A stretch of DNA of 64,000 bases from Acinetobacter calcoaceticus (lineage in GTDB: Bacteria > Pseudomonadota > Gammaproteobacteria > Pseudomonadales > Moraxellaceae), in contig NZ_JADVKT010000005.1 in assembly GCF_016508255.1 (NCBI RefSeq), positions 124,001 through 188,000 on the forward strand. Reading direction: 5' to 3'. Shown here in pieces: positions 18,255 through 27,320 of the stretch. Each line of letters begins with the position of its first letter. The stretch's first letter is position 1. Both the position numbers and the translations under genes were made by a program. The notes beneath the pieces were generated by a model. It was given only the letters and a program-made list of their open reading frames with translations, made no database searches and was not told where the DNA came from.

Positions 18255-19802
18255 TTATTTTTTAGATGATTTTCCAAAAGGTAGTTTTTCGGTTGCGAAA
18301 CCATAGATTGCAGCAAAAGGCAGCGCAGTTCTTGCCAAATAAGCAACACGCCACAATCCGCCGTGGTTGGCACCTTCCATCATGAGTTCAAGCGGATGGT
18401 CCAGCTCAGTTTCAGGATTTGCTACTGAAGACTCATTTCTTAAGTCATGAATCCAGATTGCCGCCATAATGGCATTGGTCGTTTCAGGGCTAAATGCTTC
18501 TACATCAAATAGCTCTGCACCATTAAAAGCTGCTTTCAACAATGGATTTTTAGTCACAGAGTGAGTGGTTGTAGATGGAGCAATATTAATACTTACATGT
18601 TGTCCCTGATGGCGGGCCAAAATAGCACGCCATTGTTGAATACGTTTTGCCAAGGCATAGTTTGGACCTTGCTCAACGACTAGACAGTCGGCAATACCAT
18701 ATGTTTTTCCATTTTCACACGCAATTAAGTCTTGATAGGGCGCTTGAAAAAAACGTTTTAACGAAAGTGTAGAAAGACCTTTCACTGCCATTTTCTGTAT
18801 TTTTGTGCGTGATTTAAATTTTTGTTGAGCAGCTTTGGCTACTTCTTTAGGAACCGCATAAACATCAGTTGGAGTACACATAAACATAAGGCTCGTATCA
18901 GACTTATGTTCGCTCACAAATTGCATGATGCTATCCATTGCCATGGAAACACGAACATGCTTTTCACCATCTAAATATGCGATTGCGGCTAAATCTAACT
19001 TTTGCGGAAATTGAACTAACCACTGTGCAATTTCTGGTAATTGAGTCAATAAATTTGCACCCAATTTATCCCTTAATTCAGAAACTTTTGCTGATGAATC
19101 AATTTGTTCAACACTTGGCGCAATGAGGGTTGCGTTTCCTTTTTGAATCGTATTTAAAATCTTGCCCCAAACACGTGGGTTTGGTAAGTCGACAGCAATA
19201 ATATTCGCTTTCCATTTGGCTAACCAAGGAAGAGGGCCTGCTTCTGAAGCTGCACCAAACAACACCATGGTACGGTCAGATAAATCAAACCATTCTGGGT
19301 GGGCAGTAGCTTCACGTAAAGCTTTTGCATGACTTGGTTCAATAATACCAGCCTCTTCCCAGCGTTGAATTTGGTCTAATAAGCTTTGCCCACTGAGTTT
19401 TTGCCCTTTGTAAGGAACATACCATTCTGGGGCTGCTTCACTTTCACCTTTAAGTTTTACTGTATGAAGTGGCGTAGAGGAAGCAATATGAACCGCATCT
19501 TTTAAAAGATAGTGTTTACTATCACGATAATAATCAAAAATATGGTGAGCTTTATGCAAACCTTGCTTAGCAATAGTAATTGGGTTGCTACTATTAGAGA
19601 TCCCTTGTTTAACAAGTGCTTTAAAATATATAGGGTAGTTTTTTCGCCAATTTTTTTCATTCAGCACTTGTTGCGCGATTTTATTATCTACAACAGATAA
19701 GGCCTCTGACAAAATCTCTTGGCCTGTAAGAGATGTGCTTTGTTTTTTTGTTGAGGCGTGTACTGGAAATTGCAGACCTTCGGCTTGACTTGTGCTGGAC
19801 AT
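18255..19802 (-). CDS. Large conserved protein of unknown function
   Basis: A 515-residue soluble protein that I cannot assign. Near residues 177-205 the stretch RTMVLFGAASEAGPLP, followed by IIAVDLPNP, has the shape of a Rossmann-fold nucleotide-binding beta-alpha-beta unit (hydrophobic strand, glycine-containing turn, and an acidic residue ending the second strand). The C-terminal region contains HPLELMMEGANHGG and a hydrophobic RTALPFAAIYGFA segment near the end, possibly a membrane contact. There is no signal peptide. It stands alone, convergent with dsdA and with a long AT-rich upstream gap. An NAD(P)-dependent enzyme is a guess, not a call. Confidence 0.8.
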   Translation of the reverse strand: MSSTSQAEGLQFPVHASTKKQSTSLTGQEILSEALSVVDNKIAQQVLNEKNWRKNYPIYFKALVKQGISNSSNPITIAKQGLHKAHHIFDYYRDSKHYLLKDAVHIASSTPLHTVKLKGESEAAPEWYVPYKGQKLSGQSLLDQIQRWEEAGIIEPSHAKALREATAHPEWFDLSDRTMVLFGAASEAGPLPWLAKWKANIIAVDLPNPRVWGKILNTIQKGNATLIAPSVEQIDSSAKVSELRDKLGANLLTQLPEIAQWLVQFPQKLDLAAIAYLDGEKHVRVSMAMDSIMQFVSEHKSDTSLMFMCTPTDVYAVPKEVAKAAQQKFKSRTKIQKMAVKGLSTLSLKRFFQAPYQDLIACENGKTYGIADCLVVEQGPNYALAKRIQQWRAILARHQGQHVSINIAPSTTTHSVTKNPLLKAAFNGAELFDVEAFSPETTNAIMAAIWIHDLRNESSVANPETELDHPLELMMEGANHGGLWRVAYLARTALPFAAIYGFATEKLPFGKSSKK

Positions 19803-20332
19803 AAAATATCTCGTTATACGACAGGGTTAATATACAGATGTATACATTATCTATGCCAGTGAAAGGAAACGAGTGGCAATAACTGACAAAATAATATTGA
19901 TTATTTATGTGATGAAACATTAAATAGTGATTTATTGTGATAAATTCATCTCATTATGGTCTTAATTTTTTTCACATTTTTAGAACATTTTTATAGACTT
20001 ATGTTACATAAATGATTATTTTGTATGAAGCAAATACATCAGTTTTAACCTGAAGGTAGAATGTTCAAAATGTATCAATAATACAGATACAGAAATGATT
20101 AAAAATTAGACTTTTTTATTAAAAGATAAGAAGAGTCAGACTGAATAAGAAAGAATTGGGGTGAAACTAGATAGAAGACAACATAAGATTGTCTTTTAAA
20201 AATCTTGGGGATATGGTGATTTTTTTACACCATAATTTTCTAGTTTCATCCCATCTATTTTTGGTTGGAACCCTCTATTTTCGTATTCACTTTATCACTT
20301 GATTGAATCTTATTTCTTGAAAGAAGGTATCT
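19803..20332. other. 530-base AT-rich intergenic region
   Basis: It lies between the start of the 515-residue gene (left) and the end of a small lipoprotein gene (right). Apart from the promoter area of the left gene and the structured element at 20158-20252 I see no gene or RNA that I can name. Confidence 0.5.
20158..20252. other. Structured intergenic element (three nested/adjacent stems), possible small RNA or 3' UTR
   Basis: GGGGTGAAACTAGA (20158-20171) pairs with TCTAGTTTCATCCC (20239-20252), 13 of 14 bases complementary with the exception forming a G-T pair. Inside lie two further hairpins: AAGACAA / TTGTCTT (20175-20181, 20189-20195) and ATGGTG / CACCAT (20213-20218, 20228-20233). Together they would give a three-way junction. 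The direction of transcription is unknown. It could be the 3' UTR of the minus-strand lipoprotein gene, a free RNA, or a short MITE-like unit; no flanking duplication was evident. Confidence 0.4.
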
Positions 20333-20497
20333 CTAACAACGGCCTTTTTTGGCTTGGCCTGGTGGACAAAAATCACCAGGATGGTTGTGATAAGGTGAAT
20401 CTGGATCAACTACAACACTGCCGGCAGGTGTATAAACTGCACAAGCTGACAATGATATTGTATAGATTGCCGCCGCGCAAAGAAGTAATGCTTTCAT
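20333..20497 (-). CDS. Small lipoprotein
   Basis: A 54-residue protein from the ATG at 20497. It has a basic start (MKALLL), a hydrophobic stretch and a lipobox LSAC with Cys19, so it should be lipidated. The mature part is short, Pro-rich (TPAGSVVVDPDSPYHNHPGD) and ends in two more Cys (FCPPGQAKKGRC) that could form a disulfide. A longer frame to 20518 adds only MIKSENN and is less likely because GAGAA sits just before the 20497 ATG. Function unknown. It lies downstream of the FGE gene on the same strand but 115 bases away. Confidence 0.75.
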   Translation of the reverse strand: MKALLLCAAAIYTISLSACAVYTPAGSVVVDPDSPYHNHPGDFCPPGQAKKGRC

Positions 20498-20612
20498 ATT
20501 GTTCTCACTTTTTATCATTCTCCCTTTTAGTATTTACTATAAAAAAGATTAGATCGTTTTTCGATCTATTTTTGGTTAAGAAATATCAATACTACAAAAT
20601 AGCTTTAATCTA

Positions 20613-21620
20613 TTAAGGCGTACGTAAAATTGTTCGAAAGCCAACGTGGGTTGCTGCCAAATCAAAGTCTTGTGGATAGCGACTACTGTTTCGATAACGT
20701 GAACAATAGTTCTCTGCACAAAGAAAAGATCCACCTTTAATTACATATTGTGTGCTAGCAATTTGTTGTTGTCTTAAATCAGAATAATTTCCCATATGCT
20801 GGTCATGAGCACCTTGATATGGAGATGATGTCCATTCCCATACATTGCCGATCATATCAAATAACTTAAAATTATTTGGTGCAAAACATCCAACGGGGGC
20901 AATGCCTGTGAAATGGTCCTGATTTAAGTTTTGAAAAGGAAATTCACCTTGCCAGTAATTTGCTTGCGGATGTTGATGTCCATCGGTCGGGGCTTGATGT
21001 AAGGGGGTATCAGTTTTTGAATTCGCTTTAGCTGCATATTCCCATTCTAGTTCTGTGGGTAAATCACGCCCTAGCCAGACTGCATAATGTTCAGCATCAT
21101 TCTTGGTCACATAGCGCACAGGTTCATTAGAGTAAGGAGTAGCACCATTTTTACCGTTTGGAGTTTTCCATGTATATCCAGATTTTAGCTGCCACCATTG
21201 CTGTGGGTGATGCCGGTCTGGTGAGAAAACAGCAGCCTGCTTTTGTTTTTCGGCATCGGTAATATAGCCTGTTGCTTTTATAAAGCTGGCAAATTGAGCA
21301 ACCGTAACTTCAGTTTGATCAATCCAGAAACCTTTTAGTTCTCGTTGTTTCTTTCCAAAATTAAGCTCATCTGGATAAGCCTTTTCAGAACCAAAATTAA
21401 AATGTCCGGCAGGAATTAAAACCATTCCTGCCGTAGGTTGTTTAAGCCAACCTTGAGGCAGTCCACCATAGGTTTTACATTGTGTAATAGATCCCAGAGC
21501 TGCCGATGCAGTGGCTTGCTTTGGTAAAACTACTGTAGTGTCAGAAGTCTGTTCAGATTTGCTACAGCCTGTGATGAACAACAGGCTGATAGCAGTGCTT
21601 AAAACCAGTTTTAATTTCAT
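20613..21620 (-). CDS. Lipoprotein formylglycine-generating enzyme (SUMF1/FGE-sulfatase domain)
   Basis: A 335-residue protein with a lipoprotein signal (lipobox ITGC, Cys19) followed by an FGE domain: MVLIPAGHFNFGSE, the DQTEVTVAQFASF segment, DLPTELEWEYAAK, MIGNVWEWTSSPY and a C-terminal KGGSFLCAENYCSRYRNSSR. Cys301 and Cys306, five residues apart, match the copper-binding active-site pair of aerobic FGE. FGE oxidises the Cys in CxPxR of sulfatases to formylglycine. Its start overlaps the end of the sulfatase gene by 4 bases, so the two are translationally coupled and clearly paired. Membrane anchoring implies that maturation occurs outside the cytoplasm, which is unusual. Confidence 0.88.
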   Translation of the reverse strand: MKLKLVLSTAISLLFITGCSKSEQTSDTTVVLPKQATASAALGSITQCKTYGGLPQGWLKQPTAGMVLIPAGHFNFGSEKAYPDELNFGKKQRELKGFWIDQTEVTVAQFASFIKATGYITDAEKQKQAAVFSPDRHHPQQWWQLKSGYTWKTPNGKNGATPYSNEPVRYVTKNDAEHYAVWLGRDLPTELEWEYAAKANSKTDTPLHQAPTDGHQHPQANYWQGEFPFQNLNQDHFTGIAPVGCFAPNNFKLFDMIGNVWEWTSSPYQGAHDQHMGNYSDLRQQQIASTQYVIKGGSFLCAENYCSRYRNSSRYPQDFDLAATHVGFRTILRTP

Positions 21621-23293
21621 TTGGCGTTATATTCCTGCACACCATTTTTCTCAGTATATTTTTGATAAACCGATAACAGCTCTTGTACTTTTGCTGGGTA
21701 AAGCTGAGCAACATTGTGATTTTCTCCACGATCAGTGGCAATGTTATACAACTCCCAAGTTCCAGTGCCTAACTCAGGACGTCCTTGAACTGCAATTTTC
21801 CATTCACCTTGTTTTGCATATTTGCTGCCATGTAATTCATCGGCAAAACTAAAATTTGCAGGGCGAATCGTAGTGGTTTTATTTTCAAGTAAAGGCTTCC
21901 ATGAAACCCCTGATGGTGTATTAATGGTACGACCATTGTATTGGCCTTGAGGTACTGGAATATGAGCGTATTCTAGTAAAGTTGGGAAAACATCGAGTAC
22001 AGATGCAAAGCTATGATTGGTTTCTTCTGCTTTTTTCTGATTTGGTAACTTCACAATAGCAGGGGCCGTGGTTGCACCTTCACCAGCTGTATCTTTCCAT
22101 AAATGAAAAGGTGCTGCACTGACTTCAGCCCAACGTGGTCCAATATAGTGGTACGAAGTAGGTGTACCCACATTTGCTACAGAGTTATCAAAACCAGATT
22201 CACTGCCATATCCACCACGAATAAAACCTTCTGCACCATTGTCAGAAACAAAGAAAATTAAAGTATTTTCATAAAGATTATTTTGTTTGAGGTATTGAAT
22301 AATTCGGCCTACGTTGGCGTCAAGATTTTCTACCATACCTGCGTAGATTTCCATTTTACGTGCTTCAAGTGCTTTCTGTTCAGCTGTTAATTCATCCCAT
22401 TTCCCATATTTTTGTGGTGCATTTTGTGTCGCAATTGGTTCTGCTGCCTCAAAGTTTGCTGGAATGATTCCAAGCTGTTTTTGGCGTGTTATGCGAGCTT
22501 TACGAATAGCATCATAACCGGCATCGTAAACGCCACGATATTTGTCACGATATTCAGCAGGTGCTTGAATTGGCCAGTGCGGCGCTGTGTAGGCAGCATA
22601 GGCAAAGAATGGTTTACCACTGTTTTTGCCTGAGTCTAAATAGCTCAGCAATTTATCGGTAAAATAGTTGGTAGAGAAAAAGTCATCAGGCAGTGCTGAA
22701 ATAGGAATAACTTGCCCATCTTCTGTATAGGTTGAATTTCGTTTAAACGCGCTTGGAGCTTGCTTAAAGTGATGGTCTAGACCTTGCAATAAGGTAAATG
22801 AACGATCAAAACCTTTGGCATGTGCATTGGTTTCAGGGGTTAGCCCTAAATGCCATTTACCACTCATATAAGTGCGATAGCCATTATCTTTAAGCACTTG
22901 TGCAATAGATAATGAGCGTTCATTTAAATAGCCTTCGTAGCCAGGTTGTCCTTTTAAATGTTCTGGCGTAAGTTCAGCCATTGCACCAATACCAGCTAAA
23001 TGGTGGTCAGTTCCTGAAATGAGTTGAGAGCGGGTGGGCGAACAGGTTGGGGCTGTATGGTAGTCAGTTAATAGACGTCCTTCTTGAGCTAGGCTATCAA
23101 TATTCGGCGTATGAATTTCGCCACCGAAAGCCCCTAAATCTGAATAGCCTAAGTCATCCGCCATAATAAATAAGATATTGGGCTGTTTGGGATGAGTTGC
23201 TACACTATCTTCTGAATTATTGTCATTACAACCCGCTAAAGATAAGCTAAATAAAGCAATGGAAAGACTAGATAAAATTACTTTGTACTTCAT
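21617..23293 (-). CDS. Lipoprotein arylsulfatase (Cys-type)
   Basis: A 558-residue sulfatase that hydrolyses sulfate esters. The lipobox LAGC (Cys22) predicts a lipid anchor. Metal site NILFIMADDLGYSDLG (39-54) and the signature CSPTRSQLISG (from Cys84) are intact; Cys84 must become formylglycine for activity. Further family elements are GKWHLG and FFVSDNGAEG. The gene is first in a two-gene unit with the FGE lipoprotein gene, 4 bases overlapping. It probably scavenges sulfate from esters in the periplasm or at the cell surface; the substrate is unknown. The usual bacterial arylsulfatase AtsA is cytoplasmic, so the anchor is notable. Confidence 0.92.
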   Translation of the reverse strand: MKYKVILSSLSIALFSLSLAGCNDNNSEDSVATHPKQPNILFIMADDLGYSDLGAFGGEIHTPNIDSLAQEGRLLTDYHTAPTCSPTRSQLISGTDHHLAGIGAMAELTPEHLKGQPGYEGYLNERSLSIAQVLKDNGYRTYMSGKWHLGLTPETNAHAKGFDRSFTLLQGLDHHFKQAPSAFKRNSTYTEDGQVIPISALPDDFFSTNYFTDKLLSYLDSGKNSGKPFFAYAAYTAPHWPIQAPAEYRDKYRGVYDAGYDAIRKARITRQKQLGIIPANFEAAEPIATQNAPQKYGKWDELTAEQKALEARKMEIYAGMVENLDANVGRIIQYLKQNNLYENTLIFFVSDNGAEGFIRGGYGSESGFDNSVANVGTPTSYHYIGPRWAEVSAAPFHLWKDTAGEGATTAPAIVKLPNQKKAEETNHSFASVLDVFPTLLEYAHIPVPQGQYNGRTINTPSGVSWKPLLENKTTTIRPANFSFADELHGSKYAKQGEWKIAVQGRPELGTGTWELYNIATDRGENHNVAQLYPAKVQELLSVYQKYTEKNGVQEYNAK

Positions 23294-23418
23294 TGTATCA
23301 TCTGAATTATTAAAAGAATTGGCATGAGTTTAATCAGATGGTTTTTGCAATCAAAACAAGGAATTGATCAAAGAAAAGCAGAAAAAAGACTGAGAATTTA
23401 TTGTAATAAATAAATGAG

Positions 23419-23448
23419 AAAAAAAGAAAAGCCCGCAAAGGGCTTTTC
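23419..23448 (-). terminator. Terminator of the rhomboid gene
   Basis: On the minus strand GAAAAGCCC / GGGCTTTTC form a 9-bp stem with a 5-base loop followed by TTTTTTT, just after the rhomboid stop. Confidence 0.9.
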
Positions 23449-23461
23449 ATAAAAATCAGAT

Positions 23462-24079
23462 TTAAAATGGAAGTCGTGTGAGCTGGTCTAAAAAATGTGG
23501 GATGACTTTGGGCTCAATAAGTATGGTGACAATCACTCCGTAAGCAGCCCCCCATAAATGAGCACTGTGGTTGATATGAGTATTACCGCGTTTACCTGCC
23601 CAAATACTATAGGCTACATAAAGAACAGCAAAAATAATCGCAGGTACGGGAATAAAAAACACAAAAATCAGCTTCCATGGCTGAAATAGGATATAAGCAA
23701 ATAAAACGGCTGAAACAGCACCGGAAGCCCCAAGGCTTGCCCAATTCGCATCATTTTTATGTTGTAAATAGCTTGGCAAAATAGCAAAAATTAAACCGCC
23801 TAAGTAAAACAACACAAAACCCATGTCATAAAAATATTGACGATAAAAACTTTCAATAATGCTGCCAAAAAAGAACAGGGTAATCATGTTAAATATTAAA
23901 TGAGCTCCATCTGCGTGGATGAAGCCATGCGTGATGAAACGATCAAATTGTCCACGTTGCATTGCAGGCGGCCAAAAAATAAGTCGATTCATGATATTTT
24001 GATTGCTAAAAGCAATTAAAGAGACAATGACCGTAATAATAATAAGAGTAACTGTATGGTTAAATGGCAAATTCAACAT
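23462..24079 (-). CDS. Rhomboid-family intramembrane serine protease
   Basis: A 205-residue membrane protein with six hydrophobic segments. The catalytic pair is visible: Ser119 in GASG (117-120) and His174 in HSAHLWGAAYG. The HGFIHADGAHLIFNM segment (51-65) is the conserved L1-TM2 element with the His and Asn that stabilise the oxyanion. Rhomboids cut single-span membrane proteins within or near the bilayer. The substrate is unknown. It is a monocistronic gene divergent from nfuA; a second rhomboid lies at 34151. Confidence 0.92.
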   Translation of the reverse strand: MLNLPFNHTVTLIIITVIVSLIAFSNQNIMNRLIFWPPAMQRGQFDRFITHGFIHADGAHLIFNMITLFFFGSIIESFYRQYFYDMGFVLFYLGGLIFAILPSYLQHKNDANWASLGASGAVSAVLFAYILFQPWKLIFVFFIPVPAIIFAVLYVAYSIWAGKRGNTHINHSAHLWGAAYGVIVTILIEPKVIPHFLDQLTRLPF

Positions 24080-24155
24080 AAGAAATATTTAAAAAATGAT
24101 CAATACTGAACCCAATAATGCCATTAAAAACCTAAGTTGAAACCCTGTTGTGTAT

Positions 24156-24180
24156 AAATCCGACAAATTTAGTTGATTTT
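24156..24180 (+). promoter_or_regulatory. Putative IscR type 1 site upstream of nfuA
   Basis: The 25 bases agree with the IscR type 1 consensus (ATASYYGACTRWWWYAGTCRRSTAT) at 19 positions by my count, including the core CCGAC and TAGT half-sites. It lies about 60 bases before nfuA, a gene controlled by IscR in E. coli. Binding is inferred. Confidence 0.45.
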
Positions 24181-24237
24181 TTTTAAATCCACCTCATCTT
24201 CGGTTAATATAAAGGCATCAGCTTGAGGAATATTGTT

Positions 24238-24876
24238 ATGTCGACTGAGAACACCAACACTGCTGTTGCAGAAGAAATTCCAAACCTTTTGATTACACCA
24301 TCTGCACAAGAGTATTTGCACGATTTATTGACGAAGCAAAATACTCCGGGAATTGGCGTTCGAATTTTTGTTGAGCATCCGGGTACGCCACGTGCAGAAT
24401 GCTGCATGGCCTATAGTGCGCCCGAAGAAGTTATCCCTACGGATTATAAACAGGACTATCCTGATTTCCCTGCATATATTGATGCGCCATCGATTCCTTA
24501 TCTTTTAGATGCTGTAATTGATTACAACAAGGATCGTTTTGGTGGTCAGTTAACTTTCCGTGCACCAAATTCTAAAGTTCCACGTGTTGGTCCAGATGCA
24601 TCGATTGAAGAGCGTATTACTTACATACTTCAAGCAGAAATTAACCCAGGTCTTGCAGGCCATGGCGGAAATTGTAGTTTAGTAGAAGTACAAGATGATG
24701 CAGAACATGGTTTAACTGCTGTCTTGAAATTTGGTGGTGGTTGCCAAGGTTGTTCTGCAATTGATGTTACTTTGAAGCAAGGTGTGGAAACAACTTTGAA
24801 AGAGCAGATTCCTGAGCTTCAACGTGTGGTTGATCAAACTGACCATACACAAGCTGAAGGCGCTTACTTCAAATAA
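24238..24876 (+). CDS. nfuA: Fe-S cluster carrier/biogenesis protein NfuA
   Basis: A 212-residue cytoplasmic protein. The N-terminal part (about 18-115) is a degenerate A-type (IscA-like) domain ([32 protein letters not shown]). The C-terminal Nfu domain holds the cluster ligands Cys169 and Cys172 in GGGCQGCS. NfuA passes 4Fe-4S clusters to target enzymes under oxidative or iron stress. I take the ATG at 24238, 8 bases after GAGGA; an upstream TTG at 24223 is in frame but has no ribosome site. The IscR-like site upstream and the strong terminator downstream make it a single-gene unit. Confidence 0.95.
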   Translation: MSTENTNTAVAEEIPNLLITPSAQEYLHDLLTKQNTPGIGVRIFVEHPGTPRAECCMAYSAPEEVIPTDYKQDYPDFPAYIDAPSIPYLLDAVIDYNKDRFGGQLTFRAPNSKVPRVGPDASIEERITYILQAEINPGLAGHGGNCSLVEVQDDAEHGLTAVLKFGGGCQGCSAIDVTLKQGVETTLKEQIPELQRVVDQTDHTQAEGAYFK

Positions 24877-24898
24877 TAAATTGCTTGAAAAGTGAAAT

Positions 24899-24925
24899 AA
24901 AAAAGCCTCAACTTGAGGCTTTTTT
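24899..24925 (+). terminator. Terminator after nfuA
   Basis: AAAAAAGCCTCA / TGAGGCTTTTTT, a 12-bp stem including the A/T tract, with a 3-base loop. Confidence 0.92.
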
Positions 24926-24938
24926 ATTGTGCACTATA

Positions 24939-24957
24939 GATAATGATAATGATTATT
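24939..24957 (+). promoter_or_regulatory. Fur box upstream of the siderophore receptor
   Basis: GATAATGATAATGATTATT matches the 19-base Fur consensus GATAATGATAATCATTATC closely, differing at three positions. It lies about 90 bases before a TonB-dependent receptor gene, where Fur-Fe2+ would repress it under iron sufficiency. Confidence 0.88.
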
Positions 24958-25044
24958 AATATCATTTGTAATTTTATTTACTTTTGTTGCAATACGAAAC
25001 TGAAAAAGAGAGATGTTTAATAAATCAATATATTGGGAATACTT

Positions 25045-27309
25045 ATGTCGAAGCGTATTATCCACTCAGTGCTTTCTGTTTCAGTACTGGCAAGTATGAT
25101 GTCTATGGCTTATGCTGCACAAAACGAGCAAGAACCAGCTGAACAAGCATTAGAAAAGCCTGCTGAACCTGTGAAATTGGAAACAATTTTTGTAACTGCT
25201 GAAGAGCAAGTGAAACAATCGCTCGGTGTATCGGTTATTACCAAAGAAGATTTAGAAAAACTCCCAGTTCGTAATGATATTTCTGATTATGTACGTCGTA
25301 TGTCTGGGGTTAATTTAACTGGCAATAGTGCAACAGGACAGCGTGGTAATAATCGACAAATCGATATTCGTGGAATGGGGCCAGAAAATACGCTTATTTT
25401 AGTTGACGGTAAACCGATTAACTCTCGTAATTCAGTTCGTTATGGCTGGAAAGGAGAGCGTGATACACGTGGTGATTCAAACTGGGTTCCAGCAGAAGCA
25501 ATCGAATCTATTGAAGTTTTACGTGGACCTGCCGCAGCTCGCTATGGATCGGGGGCCGCAGGTGGTGTGGTTAACATCATTACTAAAAAAGTGACTAATG
25601 AAACTCATGGTTCGGTAGAGTTTTATACATCTCAGCCTGAAGATTCTAAAGAAGGTGCATCAAATCGTGTTGGTTTTAACGTAAGTGGACCACTGATTAG
25701 AGATGTTTTGTCTTATCGTTTATATGGTAATTACAATAAAACAGAAGCTGACGATGTCGATATTAATAAATCAATAGGCAGTACGGCAGCTGGGCGTGAA
25801 GGCGTTAAAAACAAAGATATTTCAGGACGTTTAGCTTGGCAGGCAACAGATCAACAAACGGTTTTATTAGATATTTCTTCTAGCAAGCAAGGTAATATTT
25901 ATTCTGGTGATTCTCAGTTAAATGCAAATGCTGAAGCCGATGCAATTCTCTCGGAACTCATTGGGAAAGAAACCAATACCATGTACCGCGATAGCTATGC
26001 ATTAACGCATGAAGGGGATTGGTCTTGGGGTAAGAGCAAGTTAGTTGCTCAATATGATAAAACTCACAACAAACGTCTTCCTGAAGGTCTGGGCGGTAGC
26101 ACAGAAGGAAAAATTAATAATCTTGATGATAAAGCTACTTCACGCTTAGAGACTCTTCGGTTGAATGGTGAAGCCAATATTCCTTTTGAATATTACGTAC
26201 CGCACGTATTAACGCTCGGTACTGAATGGGTTGAAGACAGATTTAAAGATAATATTTCGACAAATCAGGGTACAGATAGCAGCGGTTCAGGTTATGGCGA
26301 TCAATTAGTTAAAGGCAATCGCAGTAAAATGGAATCGCGGATTGCTTCTGCATATATCGAAGATAACTTAAAACTTACAGACAGCACCGATGCCGTGTTC
26401 GGTTTGCGTTTCGATGATCATAGTAAATCTGGTTCTAACTGGAGCCCAAGCGTAAACATTACTCAAAAACTCAATGATTATTTCACTTTAAAGGGTGGGG
26501 TAGCAAAAGCTTATAAAGCACCAAACATGTATCAAAATGCCGAGGGGTACTTACTCAGTACAAACGGCAATGGTTGTCCAGCCAATATTGATTCGCGTTG
26601 TTTATTACAAGGTAATGGTGATTTGAAACCAGAAACTTCTGTGAACAAAGAGTTAGGCATCCAGTTCCAAAAAGATATTGTCAACGCGAGCTTAACGTGG
26701 TTCCGTAATGACTATAAAGATAAAATTGTAGCAGGTACAAATGTTGTTGGAACTGTAGATGGTTCAAGTACTAATTCGAGTACAGGTGCTGTGACAGAGA
26801 CGAAGTGGAATGTCTTGCGTTGGGAAAATACACCTAAAGCATTAATTCAAGGTTTTGAAGGAAGCTTGGGATTAGATTTCGGTAACATTCGTTGGACCAA
26901 TAACTTTACTTATATGATGGATTCAAAAGATAAGCAAACGGGTAACCCATTATCTTTGGTTCCAAACTATACGATTAACTCAATTTTTGATTATGACATT
27001 ACTGATCAGCTAGATGTGAATTTTGTATTCACTCAATATGGTCGTCAAAAATCACGTCAATTTGCTGAAAATAGACTCGAGTCTGGCATTGGCTCTGGTG
27101 GAACAAATTCTGCAATCAAACCGAGTACTGTAAAAAGCTATAGTACTGCTGGAATTAACATGGGCTATAAGTTTACTGACAACATCAGTACACGCGTAGG
27201 TGTGAGCAATCTGTTTGATAAACAAATTTTAAGAGACAGTAATTCAATTAGCCAAACCTATAATGAACCAGGTCGAGCTTATTATGCTTCTTTAAAATAT
27301 TCTTTTTAA
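25045..27309 (+). CDS. pirA: TonB-dependent siderophore receptor, FepA/PirA type
   Basis: A 754-residue outer-membrane receptor. The signal peptide ends near AYAA, the TonB box is ETIFVTA (about 50-56), and the plug domain contains RQIDIRGMGPENTLILVDG, KPINSRNSVRYGWKGERDTR and EVLRGPAAARYGSGAAGG, the wording typical of FepA, PfeA and PirA catecholate receptors. The last residues, ASLKYSF, form the closing beta-strand with terminal Phe. It should import ferric enterobactin-like or catechol compounds powered by TonB. I use ATG 25045, preceded by GGGA. The Fur box upstream fits iron repression. The pirA name is by resemblance and the exact ligand is not proven. Confidence 0.9.
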   Translation: MSKRIIHSVLSVSVLASMMSMAYAAQNEQEPAEQALEKPAEPVKLETIFVTAEEQVKQSLGVSVITKEDLEKLPVRNDISDYVRRMSGVNLTGNSATGQRGNNRQIDIRGMGPENTLILVDGKPINSRNSVRYGWKGERDTRGDSNWVPAEAIESIEVLRGPAAARYGSGAAGGVVNIITKKVTNETHGSVEFYTSQPEDSKEGASNRVGFNVSGPLIRDVLSYRLYGNYNKTEADDVDINKSIGSTAAGREGVKNKDISGRLAWQATDQQTVLLDISSSKQGNIYSGDSQLNANAEADAILSELIGKETNTMYRDSYALTHEGDWSWGKSKLVAQYDKTHNKRLPEGLGGSTEGKINNLDDKATSRLETLRLNGEANIPFEYYVPHVLTLGTEWVEDRFKDNISTNQGTDSSGSGYGDQLVKGNRSKMESRIASAYIEDNLKLTDSTDAVFGLRFDDHSKSGSNWSPSVNITQKLNDYFTLKGGVAKAYKAPNMYQNAEGYLLSTNGNGCPANIDSRCLLQGNGDLKPETSVNKELGIQFQKDIVNASLTWFRNDYKDKIVAGTNVVGTVDGSSTNSSTGAVTETKWNVLRWENTPKALIQGFEGSLGLDFGNIRWTNNFTYMMDSKDKQTGNPLSLVPNYTINSIFDYDITDQLDVNFVFTQYGRQKSRQFAENRLESGIGSGGTNSAIKPSTVKSYSTAGINMGYKFTDNISTRVGVSNLFDKQILRDSNSISQTYNEPGRAYYASLKYSF

Positions 27310-27320
27310 TAAACAGAAAT

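Noticed and set aside
19684..19920. Minus-strand ORF of 78 codons upstream of the 515-residue gene
   Set aside because: Low-complexity translation, no ribosome site, overlaps the start of the real gene.
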